Shown: one piece after another, positions 1 to 8,718 of the stretch
Position numbering within the stretch: the first letter of the stretch is position 1
Layout of the letters: each line of letters begins with the position of its first letter
The notes under the pieces: model-generated
Told to the model about the DNA's origin: nothing
Seen by the model: the letters and a program-made list of their open reading frames with translations, nothing else
The model's database searches: none
Translations under genes and position numbers: made by a program
Source of the DNA: Synergistaceae bacterium
Lineage (GTDB): Bacteria; Synergistota; Synergistia; Synergistales; Synergistaceae
Assembly (NCBI GenBank): GCA_031257775.1
Contig: JAIROA010000074.1
Coordinates: 1-43,830 of the forward strand
Direction of reading: 5' to 3'
Length of the DNA: 43,830 nt

Positions 1-8
1 CCCAGCTT

Positions 9-24
9 CGCGCCGTCAGGCGCG
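9..24. other. Short perfect inverted repeat CGCGCC-GTCA-GGCGCG (hairpin)
   Basis: Read directly: cgcgccgtcaggcgcg near the window start. Confidence 0.5.
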
Positions 25-99
25 GACGGTGATTTAATGCCGTTTAAGTTTGATTTATATAACTTATGAGAACATAAAGTATTGAAGGGAGTGAACACC

Positions 100-737
100 A
101 TGAAATCACCTGTCAGGAAGGCCCGCGAAAGCTTCACTCACAGCGCGTTTCTTCGCTCGCTTTTAACGCTGATCCTGGTTGTGTTTGTTTCACTGTATGC
201 GGCCGTCCCTGTTTACGCGGATGAATATTTTGAAGGGGAAGGAACCGATGGGTCTCCATACCTGATTTCTGAGCCGGGACAACTGGCGCGGCTTGCCACT
301 GAGGTAAACGCCGGCAATACGTCTTACAACGCCGCGCATTACAAACTCACGGCGGCTGGACGATCCTGCCGGGCCCCAACAGGATAATCGAACCCGAATC
401 CACGCGGAGAACGAGCAGAGGCGCGGCGGCCGGCGACGACCTGGATTTCTATGTCACCCCGGGCACGACGGTCGATCCATACACCGGATCGGTCACGATA
501 ACGAAGGGCGGGGAGATAACGCTGCCCGACGGCACGACAATGACAGTCGCGCCCGGCACGACAATCAACCCGTTCACCGGCGTGATAAAGGAGTCCGATG
601 AGAACACCGACAATCAAGGCACGACGGACAGCACAGACGCCGGTGGTTCAAGCGGCGGCTGCGACGCCGGGGTGGCAGGCTTCTCGTTGCTGGCAATGGC
701 GGCTGTTCTGACAAGGCTGTACAAAAAAGAAAAATAG
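100..737 (+). pseudogene. Remnant of a secreted Synerg-CTERM-type surface protein (signal peptide plus start of a GLUG/adhesin-like region, frameshifted into the C-terminal sorting domain)
   Basis: The 82..387 ORF has a signal peptide and 'YFEGEGTDGSPYLISEPGQLARLATEVN...HYKLTA', then runs out of frame. A second frame is open from about 303 to 737 and encodes '...PGTTVDPYTGSVTITKGGEITLPDGTTMTVAPGTTINPFTG...SSGGCDAGVAGFSLLAMAAVLTRLYKKEK', a Synerg-CTERM-like tail. SD-like aagggag lies 8 nt upstream of the ATG at 100. Confidence 0.65.
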
Positions 738-774
738 GGATGGAAGCCGTTAGTTAAACACATTCCTCTAAAGA

Positions 775-809
775 AAGCCCCTCCGCGTCCGTGACGCGGA
801 GGGGCTTTA
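775..809. terminator. Bidirectional rho-independent-type terminator hairpin between convergent genes
   Basis: Perfect 16-bp inverted repeat AAAGCCCCTCCGCGTC-CGT-GACGCGGAGGGGCTTT with A/T flanks, between the gene ending at 737 (+) and the gene ending at 839 (-). Confidence 0.85.
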
Positions 810-838
810 CAAAGTCGGGAGTTGCCGCTTACGGTAAA

Positions 839-1798
839 TCAGATATCCCTTAAATATCCCAGGACCGACTCGACGCTTTTTTTAAGCATGTTCGTGTTGG
901 TCTGAGCGGTGAAATAGCCCATGTGAGGTGTGGCGATGACGTTTTCCATGAGCGCCAGTCGCCAGTCAGCCGGGGGCTCGCCATAATGGACGTCTATCGC
1001 GGCGCCGCGTATGCCGCCGGAGGCCAGGATCTCGCGCAGCGCGGAATAGTCGGCTATCTGCGCCCTGGCAAGGTTTATGAAAAACGCCCCCGGCTTCATG
1101 AGGCCAAGCAGTTTGCCTGTTATCATGCCCTCCGTCTCGGGGGTGAAGCTGAGGTGCACCGTCACTACGTCGGATTCCCTCATCAGGGTTTCAAGGCTCA
1201 CGTATTTCACGCCGAACGAATCCTTTAGCTCCTGCCTCTCCGTTACGTCGAAGGCAAGCGTGCGCGCGCCAAGGAGCGAGACTTTGCGGGCAACGAGGCA
1301 CCCTATGGCGCCGGTCCCGACTATGCCCACCGTGGATGATGACAGCTCCTCGCCGAGGAGGCCGGAAGTATCCCATATTTTTGCCTTCATTCTCCTGTCC
1401 GCCGCGACGATGCCTCTCAGCGAGCACAAAATCAGCGTCAGGGCGAACTCCGCGACCGGGTTGCTGCCGTATTCGCCTATGCCCCTGACCTCTATCCCCC
1501 TGGCGGCGCAGTGTGCCGTGTCAAGGTAATTGCCGTAGCCGATTCCCATGAACTGCATGAATTTCAAACGCTGGAATCTGTCGATCAGCGCGTTGCTGAA
1601 CTGGTTGATCTTGAAGAAAATGATATCCGCGTCCTTGCCGCGCTCGTACAGGACATTCTGCGGGCAAGGCGCGTCGTCGTAATACCTGACGTCCCCGAAC
1701 TCCTTAAGCGGCTCTATCGCTCCCTCGCCGTCTATGACGTTTGCGCGGATATCTTGATCTATAAAGACGATTTTCAAGGCGTTTGCCCCCTTATGCAA
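839..1798 (-). CDS. D-isomer-specific 2-hydroxyacid dehydrogenase family protein (NAD-binding)
   Basis: 319 aa; 'STVGIVGTGAIGCLVARKVSLLGARTLAFD' Rossmann motif, 'GAFFINLARAQIADYSALREIL', 'ENVIATPHMGYFTAQT'. Confidence 0.85.
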   Translation of the reverse strand: MHKGANALKIVFIDQDIRANVIDGEGAIEPLKEFGDVRYYDDAPCPQNVLYERGKDADIIFFKINQFSNALIDRFQRLKFMQFMGIGYGNYLDTAHCAARGIEVRGIGEYGSNPVAEFALTLILCSLRGIVAADRRMKAKIWDTSGLLGEELSSSTVGIVGTGAIGCLVARKVSLLGARTLAFDVTERQELKDSFGVKYVSLETLMRESDVVTVHLSFTPETEGMITGKLLGLMKPGAFFINLARAQIADYSALREILASGGIRGAAIDVHYGEPPADWRLALMENVIATPHMGYFTAQTNTNMLKKSVESVLGYLRDI

Positions 1799-1816
1799 GA
1801 TTAAACGCGCCTTGGG

Positions 1817-3148
1817 CTATTCGTCCTCCGACGGGTGGGTGACGTCCCCGAGGTTCTCGAGTATCCAGTCCGCGGCGCGGCGGGCTTCGTTGAAGCCGTC
1901 CGGGTCGAAGTCCATGTCCTCGTCAAGCGGAGCGAAGGGCGACGCGCCGTCACGCCTGCGTTCCTTTATCCAGTCCTTGAACTCGATGAGCAGGCCCATT
2001 TTTTCGAAGCTGCGGAACGTCTGATCAAACCTGGGGACACCCCAGAGCGTTCTTTTCGGCAGGAGCCCCACCGCCACCATCCCAGAGGTCAGTTTTTGCA
2101 GATGGCGCTTTACCGCGCCGGCCCTCTCGGCCCGCAGCAGCACGACCCTGTGTCCCGCGGTCGCGGCCTCAGAGACCATGTTGATGGAGTCGTCGGTGAC
2201 GAATACCTCGTCGCAGGCGCCGAGCATCGCCGGCACCGGGTTCAGCGGGTCAGCCGACGCTATGAGCAGGAAGCGCACCCTGTCGCTGTTCGCGGCAAGC
2301 CGGCGGATGGCGCTCTCAGCGTCCCGTGACGTCTTTTTGCTTGTGGCTATGTAGAGGTCGACATTGCTGCGCTGCGCCTCGTGGAAAACCTTGCCGAGCT
2401 GCTTTTGAATCCACTCCGCCGTTATCCTGTAGTTCCTGTCGTCGCCGCCGATTAATATGCCCCATCTTCGGTCGCTCTGCGGGGGGAATTGCCGCAGGAG
2501 GGAGCCAGATACGGCGGCAAGCTCTTCCCTTACGATGAGGTTCGGCGTGCCGACAGTAGTCAGTATGTTCGACAGGTCGAGCGGATAGTCGTGTTCAGGG
2601 ACTATGGCAAAGTCAAAGGGCTCAGTCCCGATAACGCTCGGCGTCATGATCGCCGCGCACGTGCAGCGCCAGATATAGCCAAGCGCGACGTTGTAAAACG
2701 AAGGCATGGAGCCGGCTGAAAGCAGTATAAGGGAAGACGAGTCGCCCTCTCTTATTCCCCTCTCCAGAAGCCAGTGCCCAAGCGTGCGGATAACGTTTTC
2801 TCCCTCGGCCAGGGCAAGCCAGTCACGCGCCTTCCGGCGATTGCCCTCCAGAAGCTTGGCGACGGCAGTGTAGGCCTTGCGGCGCCTGACGCCCTTAAGC
2901 TCGGGGATCTCAAGCTCCAGCACCTCAGCGCCGGTGCGGCGCGAGAGCCATAGCGAGACGCCTCTGCTCTGGTTCGTGTGGCTCTGTATGCCATCCGTAA
3001 GGCTGACCACCAGCTTGAGGTTTGGCATAGGCGGACGCTCGCCCCTCGCAACCCTGACGATGGGGTCGTCCCAATCGCTGCGCCTCCGCAAAGGGGCGGC
3101 CGCGCCGTTTTTGCTTGTCTTGTCCGGCCTTTCCGAAAAACCTGGCAA
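1817..3148 (-). CDS. ELM1/GtrOC1-family putative nucleotide-sugar-dependent glycosyltransferase-like protein
   Basis: 443 aa; 'LKLVVSLTDGIQSHTNQSRGVSLWLSRRTGAEV' and 'WGILIGGDDRNYRITAEWIQKQL...DEVFVTDDSINMVSEAATAGHRVVLL' resemble the Mito_fiss_Elm1 family. Confidence 0.7.
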   Translation of the reverse strand: MPGFSERPDKTSKNGAAAPLRRRSDWDDPIVRVARGERPPMPNLKLVVSLTDGIQSHTNQSRGVSLWLSRRTGAEVLELEIPELKGVRRRKAYTAVAKLLEGNRRKARDWLALAEGENVIRTLGHWLLERGIREGDSSSLILLSAGSMPSFYNVALGYIWRCTCAAIMTPSVIGTEPFDFAIVPEHDYPLDLSNILTTVGTPNLIVREELAAVSGSLLRQFPPQSDRRWGILIGGDDRNYRITAEWIQKQLGKVFHEAQRSNVDLYIATSKKTSRDAESAIRRLAANSDRVRFLLIASADPLNPVPAMLGACDEVFVTDDSINMVSEAATAGHRVVLLRAERAGAVKRHLQKLTSGMVAVGLLPKRTLWGVPRFDQTFRSFEKMGLLIEFKDWIKERRRDGASPFAPLDEDMDFDPDGFNEARRAADWILENLGDVTHPSEDE

Positions 3149-3195
3149 TGGCTTACCCCCTCTTCATCGGATCGAATGCCGCCGGCATGGTATAA

Positions 3196-4332
3196 TTATA
3201 TACTCTCCTGCCGGCTACCACAAAAAAGCGATTCGAAAATTTCGCAGTACCCGTCCACCGCTCTGGCTTCCGAGAAAAATTCAGCGCGTTCCATGAGGGC
3301 TTCACGCGCTAAGGGCGACTTGAGCGCGTATTGCATCTTAGCCGCGACGTCGTCCGGGTCGCCGGTTTTTGCCAGAAACCCGTATTTCCCGCCGTCCAAT
3401 ATCTCTGACGGGCCGCTTGGGCAGTCTGTGGAGACGACGTTGCAGCCGCAGGCGAGCGCCTCCGCCACGACGTTGCAGAAGCCTTCGAAAAGGGACGTCG
3501 AGACGGCTAGCGCGGCTTTCCTCATGAAGGGGTAGGGATTGGCCACGTAGCCCGGGAGCGATACCCTGTCCTTTATCCCGAGCGCCTGGGCAAGTTTTTC
3601 GAGCGATTCCCTCTGCTTTCCCTCTCCGAGGATGGTAAGGCGGATGTCGTCCCTTTGAGCGGCGCATATGGAGAAAGCCTTCACGAGCGTGGCGAAATCC
3701 TTCTGCGACCCGAGCCGCCCGACTCCGAGAATCTCGGCGCGCCCGTCAAGCCCGAAGCGCCCGAGCGGGCCAGGGGGAATGGGTTCAAACATCTGCGCTT
3801 TCAGCCCGTCCGTTACGACGGGGTTGTAGACGACACGTATTTTTTCTTCGGGAAGCAGGCCCAGCCGAGCCATCTCCTCCGCCACGCCGCGCGAGATGCA
3901 GACGCAGACGGATGCCTGTGGGTAGAGCAGACGGCATCTCGCGAAGCGGAGTTTTGTCTGGATAGGGTTTCGATCCATCGTGAACATGTTGCGCTGGGAT
4001 AAGATAACCTTCATGCCTCTCAAGGCGCCTCGATTCATGAAGCGCTTTGCCAGAAGCGACCGCATCGACGTGTAGACCGGCAGCAGGAAATCGAATTTTC
4101 TGGCGGCAAGCTCAAAAAAAAAGGCAAAAAACCGTCCGCGCAAGTCGACTGTCTCAATGCCGCGGCTTATCGCGCCAAGCATGGGCCCCCGCGCGTTTAT
4201 AAAAAACACGCACACGGAATGCCCTCTGCGCGAGAGGCCGTCCGCGAGGCGCAGGGACGACCTCTCGGCACCGCCCTCACCCGCGTCGCGCAGGAGAAAT
4301 GCGATCCTGTATGGCCGCATCGACGGTCTCAT
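3196..4332 (-). CDS. Glycosyltransferase family 4 (GT-B)
   Basis: 378 aa; 'LRDAGEGGAERSSLRLADGLSRRGHSVCVF', 'ILGVGRLGSQKDFATLVKAFSI', 'SLFEGFCNVVAEALACGCNVVSTDCPSGPSEIL'. Confidence 0.9.
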   Translation of the reverse strand: MRPSMRPYRIAFLLRDAGEGGAERSSLRLADGLSRRGHSVCVFFINARGPMLGAISRGIETVDLRGRFFAFFFELAARKFDFLLPVYTSMRSLLAKRFMNRGALRGMKVILSQRNMFTMDRNPIQTKLRFARCRLLYPQASVCVCISRGVAEEMARLGLLPEEKIRVVYNPVVTDGLKAQMFEPIPPGPLGRFGLDGRAEILGVGRLGSQKDFATLVKAFSICAAQRDDIRLTILGEGKQRESLEKLAQALGIKDRVSLPGYVANPYPFMRKAALAVSTSLFEGFCNVVAEALACGCNVVSTDCPSGPSEILDGGKYGFLAKTGDPDDVAAKMQYALKSPLAREALMERAEFFSEARAVDGYCEIFESLFCGSRQESI

Positions 4333-4333
4333 G

Positions 4334-4963
4334 TCATGATTTCCTGTAAAGCTCCGGATTCAGGTTCGGGTCGTTGTACATTTTGTGCTGGAAATACGGC
4401 TTTATGGCCTTCCTGCCCGCGAAGCAGTCGTCCAGCAGGTCGAGGATGGACTGCTTCAGCCGCTCCCTCTGTTCCGATAATTGGGAAAGCTTCTTTGCGC
4501 AGAGATCCCTCTGTTCCTGGCCGGCATCGCTTCTCGATGCCTGCTCGCGCATGTGGTAGATCTTGAGCGCTATTATCGACATGCGGTCTATGGCCATGCC
4601 AAGCGTCTCAGTGTTGTATTTCTCCGGCGTTTTTTGCGTCAGCAGGGGTTCTATGGCGCTTATCAAGGCCTCATCCGCCTTTTCTATCAGGTTGTTGCGT
4701 TTCTGGTTAAAGACGTCTATCCTGTGCTTGCAGTCCGCGATCACGCTTGCGGGCACGTCCAGCCTCCTTGCCGTGTCCTCCACATGCCAGAGCGAGTAGT
4801 TCATGAAGTGCAAAGCGGAGAATATCTCTATGAGATCGTTTTCGCGGCGCTCCATAATCCTCTTATATTCCTCTTCCATGTCGCCCTCTTTTATGTGCCA
4901 CTTCTCCGTAAGCTCCTCCTGAATCATGAAGCCCTGTTTCAGCGTCCCGTAAATTTTATCCAT
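4334..4963 (-). CDS. DUF4254-like domain protein in the LPS core locus
   Basis: 209 aa; 'FSALHFMNYSLWHVEDTARRLDVPASVIADCKHRIDVFNQKRNNLIEKADE' is characteristic of DUF4254. Confidence 0.7.
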   Translation of the reverse strand: MDKIYGTLKQGFMIQEELTEKWHIKEGDMEEEYKRIMERRENDLIEIFSALHFMNYSLWHVEDTARRLDVPASVIADCKHRIDVFNQKRNNLIEKADEALISAIEPLLTQKTPEKYNTETLGMAIDRMSIIALKIYHMREQASRSDAGQEQRDLCAKKLSQLSEQRERLKQSILDLLDDCFAGRKAIKPYFQHKMYNDPNLNPELYRKS

Positions 4964-5027
4964 TTCCCGTTTCCTCCGAGGCAGTTTTTATGCCATTTTA
5001 TTTCAATTGCCACTCCCCACGATTGAC

Positions 5028-5071
5028 GCGGGCAGACCCGCATAAAGCCAACGACGCTTCGCGTCAACGGC
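5028..5071. repeat. Intergenic hairpin cluster
   Basis: gcggg-caga-cccgc (5028-5041), then gcc-aac-gacgc-ttc-gcgtc-aac-ggc (5047-5071). Alternative pairing of ttgacgc (5023-5029) with gcgtcaa (5061-5067) is also possible. Confidence 0.5.
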
Positions 5072-5402
5072 ATGGCCCGAATAATAATATGTTCTCCAGG
5101 CTCAAGATGCAACCGCCGGGTCTTTCTTTGCCGCCCTTCCGCGCTGGCAATTAGGCTGGCTTTACGTTAAAATCACGAGGAGGGCCGGTTTATCGTTATG
5201 GTCACGAAGGGCGAAGCATGGCATACGGTGTTTGCGTGTGCGCGTCTTTATAGCGATATTTTAATAAAAGGCCTGAAGTTAAAACCGTTGAAAGTGCTTA
5301 TTGCAAGGACGCGGAACATTTGCCACGCAGCGTTCTTTTGTTAACGCGCTATACCATCGACGCTCGTTTGAAAGCGGGTCAGAATTAAAAGGAGGCGCTC
5401 CT

Positions 5403-6389
5403 ATGCCGGAAAAAAATCTGAGGCCGCGCCCGCAGGCCGGGGACAGGGTTTTATGGATACGTTTCAGCGCCTTTGGCGATGTCTTGCAGGCCGCGGCCTC
5501 GGCTCACCGCTTCAGGCTCAAATATCCGGACGTTAGCCTGACGTTCCTCACGAAACCGGGATACGCCGATATTTTGAGGATCCAGCCATATGTCGACGAT
5601 TTGCTTTTCTGGGACATCAAAGAGAACCCTCTTGATTTTTTCAGGGTGCTCGGGAAAATCAGGAAGGGAAAATTCAGGTGGCTTTTTAGCCTTCACCGAG
5701 GATCCGCCGCCGCGTTCGTGGCGCTTTTAAGCGGAATCCCTCTTAGGTACGGCTATAATACGGGGATGCAGTTCAGTTACAGGACGACGCACCTCGAATA
5801 TCTCGACTCATTAGGGGTAGATTTCAAAAACCGCGACATCCCGTCGATTTTTACGGTTCAGGAGGACAGGGATGAAGCGCTCGCGATGCTTGGCTCGCTG
5901 CCGCCCAAAAGGCTCTTCGCCGTAATCGGCGCAAGCAAGCCGCAGAAATTCTGGCCGGTCCGCCACTGGATAGAATTTCTGCGCGGCATTCTGCCGGACG
6001 GGTGGGGGATCATCTTAAACGGGCATGGGGACGATGAAGCAAGGACGGCCAGGGAGATAGAGGACGCGCTTGGCGGCAAGAATGTCCTGAACCTGGTTGG
6101 GCGCATGTCATTTTCATTAAACGCGGCCATTGCCGAGGCTTCGACTGTGGCCGTAGGCAACGACACCGGCCCGCTCCACTTGGCGGCTCTGGCCGGAACG
6201 CCGACGCTCGGATTTTTCGGCGTGACGGACGCTTACGGGATGAACTTCAGGATGCCGTGGTTCAGAGACGTCAAGGTATCGTGCCCGCTTGCCGGATGCA
6301 GGAACTATGACTGCCCGAAAGACTGCCTTGCCGACATAACTCCGGATCGCGCGCTTGAGGCTTTTCGCGATTTCGTCACAAAGATCTGA
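5403..6389 (+). CDS. Glycosyltransferase family 9 (LPS heptosyltransferase-like)
   Basis: 'DRVLWIRFSAFGDVLQAAASAHRFRLKYP', 'VIGASKPQKFWPVRHWIEFL', 'VAVGNDTGPLHLAALAGTPTLGFFG'. ATG at 5403 has SD AAAGGAGG just upstream, so the ORF-track start at 5301 is likely too long. Confidence 0.88.
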   Translation: MPEKNLRPRPQAGDRVLWIRFSAFGDVLQAAASAHRFRLKYPDVSLTFLTKPGYADILRIQPYVDDLLFWDIKENPLDFFRVLGKIRKGKFRWLFSLHRGSAAAFVALLSGIPLRYGYNTGMQFSYRTTHLEYLDSLGVDFKNRDIPSIFTVQEDRDEALAMLGSLPPKRLFAVIGASKPQKFWPVRHWIEFLRGILPDGWGIILNGHGDDEARTAREIEDALGGKNVLNLVGRMSFSLNAAIAEASTVAVGNDTGPLHLAALAGTPTLGFFGVTDAYGMNFRMPWFRDVKVSCPLAGCRNYDCPKDCLADITPDRALEAFRDFVTKI

Positions 6390-6406
6390 CCGTTCACAGT
6401 TTTTTC

Positions 6407-7567
6407 ATGAAGACCGCTAAGACCGCCAATACAATTAAAGTCACCCTGCTTTGCAGCGATCTCGCTTTCGGCGGAATACAGAAAACGGCGCTGCTTTTGG
6501 CGGACGGGCTTGCCGCTAAGGAGGGCTTGTCCGTGAATCTGGCCGTGCTGCGCGGGGGAGGGGAGTTTATGGGAAGACATTCGCCCGATGTAAAAGCCTT
6601 GTGCCTTGACTGCACGTCGCAGCCTCTGGCGCTGCTCTTGCCTAACTCGCGCCTCGCGGGATATCTGGCTTCCGAGAAGCCGGACGTCGTCATCTCGTTC
6701 GGGCACTCCACGAACTGCCTTGCCGCCTGGGCAAAGCTGTCAGGCGCTTACCCCTTCCGCCTCATTGTGACGGAACACAGCTCGTTCAGCGCCCGCATGG
6801 CGCGTGACTCGGCATTCCATCGCTGGAGGCGCGCGGCGAGGGCCCGGTTCCTTTACAAAGAGGCCGAGACATGCGTCTGCGTCTCTGAAGGCGTCGCAAG
6901 CGACCTGATAGAGGAGAAGGTGATCCCGAAGGAAAAAGCGAGGGTGATATACAATCCGCTCTCGGGTCCGCGCCTCGATGCCGAGACGCGTGAGCAGGCG
7001 GATCACCCCTGGCTTCGCGAGGACGTGTCCATCCCCGTGATCATGAGCGCCGGGCGCCTGCTTCCGCTGAAAGGCATCGATACCCTGATAAAGGCCTTTT
7101 CCCTGCTGAGGCGAGACATGAAGGCCCCCGCGCGATTGATGATAGCCGGAGACGGCCCGGACAGGAAACGCCTCGAAGCTCTGTCCGGCGAGCTGCGGGT
7201 TGCCGAAGATGTCTGTTTTTTAGGCTACGTGCCGAATCCATGCGCGTACATGCCTAAGGCGTCGGTATTCGTGCTATCGTCGCTCTACGAGGGCTTCTCA
7301 AACGTTATCGTGGAGGCTCTGGCTTGCGGCGTGAACGTCGTTTCGACAGACTGCAGGAGCGGGCCCGGGGAGATCCTGGAGCGCGGCAAATGGGGGCGTC
7401 TCGTGCCGGTCGGCGATCATGGCGCTATGGCGGAAGCGATATTTGACATAATGAAGCGCCCCTTGCCGCCTGAGGAGCTAAAGAGCCGCGCGTCATGTTT
7501 TTCGGCAGAGCGGTCCGTTGACGCGTACTATGGCATCATAAAGCGCGATGGCACCGGGGCTTCATGA
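6407..7567 (+). CDS. Glycosyltransferase family 4 (GT-B)
   Basis: 386 aa; 'FGGIQKTALLLADGLAAKEG', 'IMSAGRLLPLKGIDTLIKAFSLL', 'SSLYEGFSNVIVEALACGVNVVSTDCRSGPGEIL'. Confidence 0.9.
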   Translation: MKTAKTANTIKVTLLCSDLAFGGIQKTALLLADGLAAKEGLSVNLAVLRGGGEFMGRHSPDVKALCLDCTSQPLALLLPNSRLAGYLASEKPDVVISFGHSTNCLAAWAKLSGAYPFRLIVTEHSSFSARMARDSAFHRWRRAARARFLYKEAETCVCVSEGVASDLIEEKVIPKEKARVIYNPLSGPRLDAETREQADHPWLREDVSIPVIMSAGRLLPLKGIDTLIKAFSLLRRDMKAPARLMIAGDGPDRKRLEALSGELRVAEDVCFLGYVPNPCAYMPKASVFVLSSLYEGFSNVIVEALACGVNVVSTDCRSGPGEILERGKWGRLVPVGDHGAMAEAIFDIMKRPLPPEELKSRASCFSAERSVDAYYGIIKRDGTGAS

Positions 7568-8718
7568 CCTGGGCCGCCGTCCTGCTCTTTATCGCGCTCG
7601 CCGCGCTGTGGCTGGAGGACAAGACTCCCAGGCAGGCGCTTTTTTCCGTCGCGCGCGAGGCGCTTAAGGAGTTTCGGCGCATGGGCGTCCCCATGCATGC
7701 CCTCGAACACTCCGTCATGATAAAAGGGCTTGCGCGGCACGGCGCCTTTCCGTACAGGAAAAGGAGGCTTGACGCGGCGCATCTCCCGGTCATCCTGAAC
7801 ATCCCGACGTCCGAGGGCAGCGGGGAAGCCACGCACCCGGATGTCATTCATGTTCCGGGCGGCTGGGGCGCGGGCCGCTGGACATGGCTGATGTCGGCCA
7901 CGCCATACCCGTCAGGCGGGGATTATTGCGAAAACCCGGAAATATACGTATCGTATGATGGGATCAGGTGGACAGTTCCGGCGGAGGGAGTCAATCCTCT
8001 CGCGGGAATCCCGGCTGAAATAGGACGGAGGGATCTAAAGAAAGAGTACCATTCGGACGCGTCGCTCCTGATGCACGGCGGAAAACTGCGGGTTTACTAT
8101 CGCTGGAGCGGCGTCATGCTTGACGGAAGCGTCGAAAACCGCCTTTACGCGATGAACTCCGAGGACGGCATCAAATGGGGCGCCAGGACGATGCTCTTCG
8201 GCGAAAATGGCGCAATCCCGGCGAACAGGGATTTTCTCTCCCCAAGCGTGTCGCGCGTTGACGGCAAGTTCATAATGTGGACGGTGGAACGGGAGGGAGG
8301 CTGGCGCGTGATCATGAGGCGGTCAAGCGATGATGGCCTGGAATGGTCCTCCCCGGAAAAAACGTTTTTGGAGGCGGATTACGGCCCCATACAGCCGTGG
8401 CATCTGGACGTTACCGAGTGCGGCGAGACGGGCGGCACGATACTGCTCTTGGCGGCAGCGGAGGACAGGGGCCACCGTTCCGAGCTGCACTATGGATTTG
8501 GCGACCGTGAGGGCAGGGCGTGGAAGTTAGCCGGAAAGCTGATCGAGCCCGGATATTCCTTCGAGTGGGGGCGAATTTACCGCTCTTCGCTTGCTTTTCG
8601 GGAAAAGGGGCGATACGCCCTATTTTATTCGGCTCACGGGGATGACGGTAAGTGGAGCATAGCGCGTCTGGATCTCAGGCTCGACGCTCGGAGGAAGGTC
8701 TTTGAATACGTGCGCTGA
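7564..8718 (+). CDS. Membrane-anchored beta-propeller (glycoside hydrolase GH43/GH32-like fold) protein, function unknown
   Basis: 384 aa; N-terminal hydrophobic segment, then 'YCENPEIYVSYDGIRWTVP', 'YRWSGVMLDGSVENRLYAMNSEDGIKWG', 'RRSSDDGLEWSSPEKTFL' blade-like repeats. ATGA overlap with the upstream GT4 stop. Confidence 0.6.
   Translation: MTWAAVLLFIALAALWLEDKTPRQALFSVAREALKEFRRMGVPMHALEHSVMIKGLARHGAFPYRKRRLDAAHLPVILNIPTSEGSGEATHPDVIHVPGGWGAGRWTWLMSATPYPSGGDYCENPEIYVSYDGIRWTVPAEGVNPLAGIPAEIGRRDLKKEYHSDASLLMHGGKLRVYYRWSGVMLDGSVENRLYAMNSEDGIKWGARTMLFGENGAIPANRDFLSPSVSRVDGKFIMWTVEREGGWRVIMRRSSDDGLEWSSPEKTFLEADYGPIQPWHLDVTECGETGGTILLLAAAEDRGHRSELHYGFGDREGRAWKLAGKLIEPGYSFEWGRIYRSSLAFREKGRYALFYSAHGDDGKWSIARLDLRLDARRKVFEYVR

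Noticed and set aside
300-390. Programmed ribosomal frameshift joining the two halves of the Synerg-CTERM gene
   Set aside because: No slippery heptamer or downstream structure seen in the frame-overlap region; the protein sequence also appears to lack internal segments, so a deletion is more likely.
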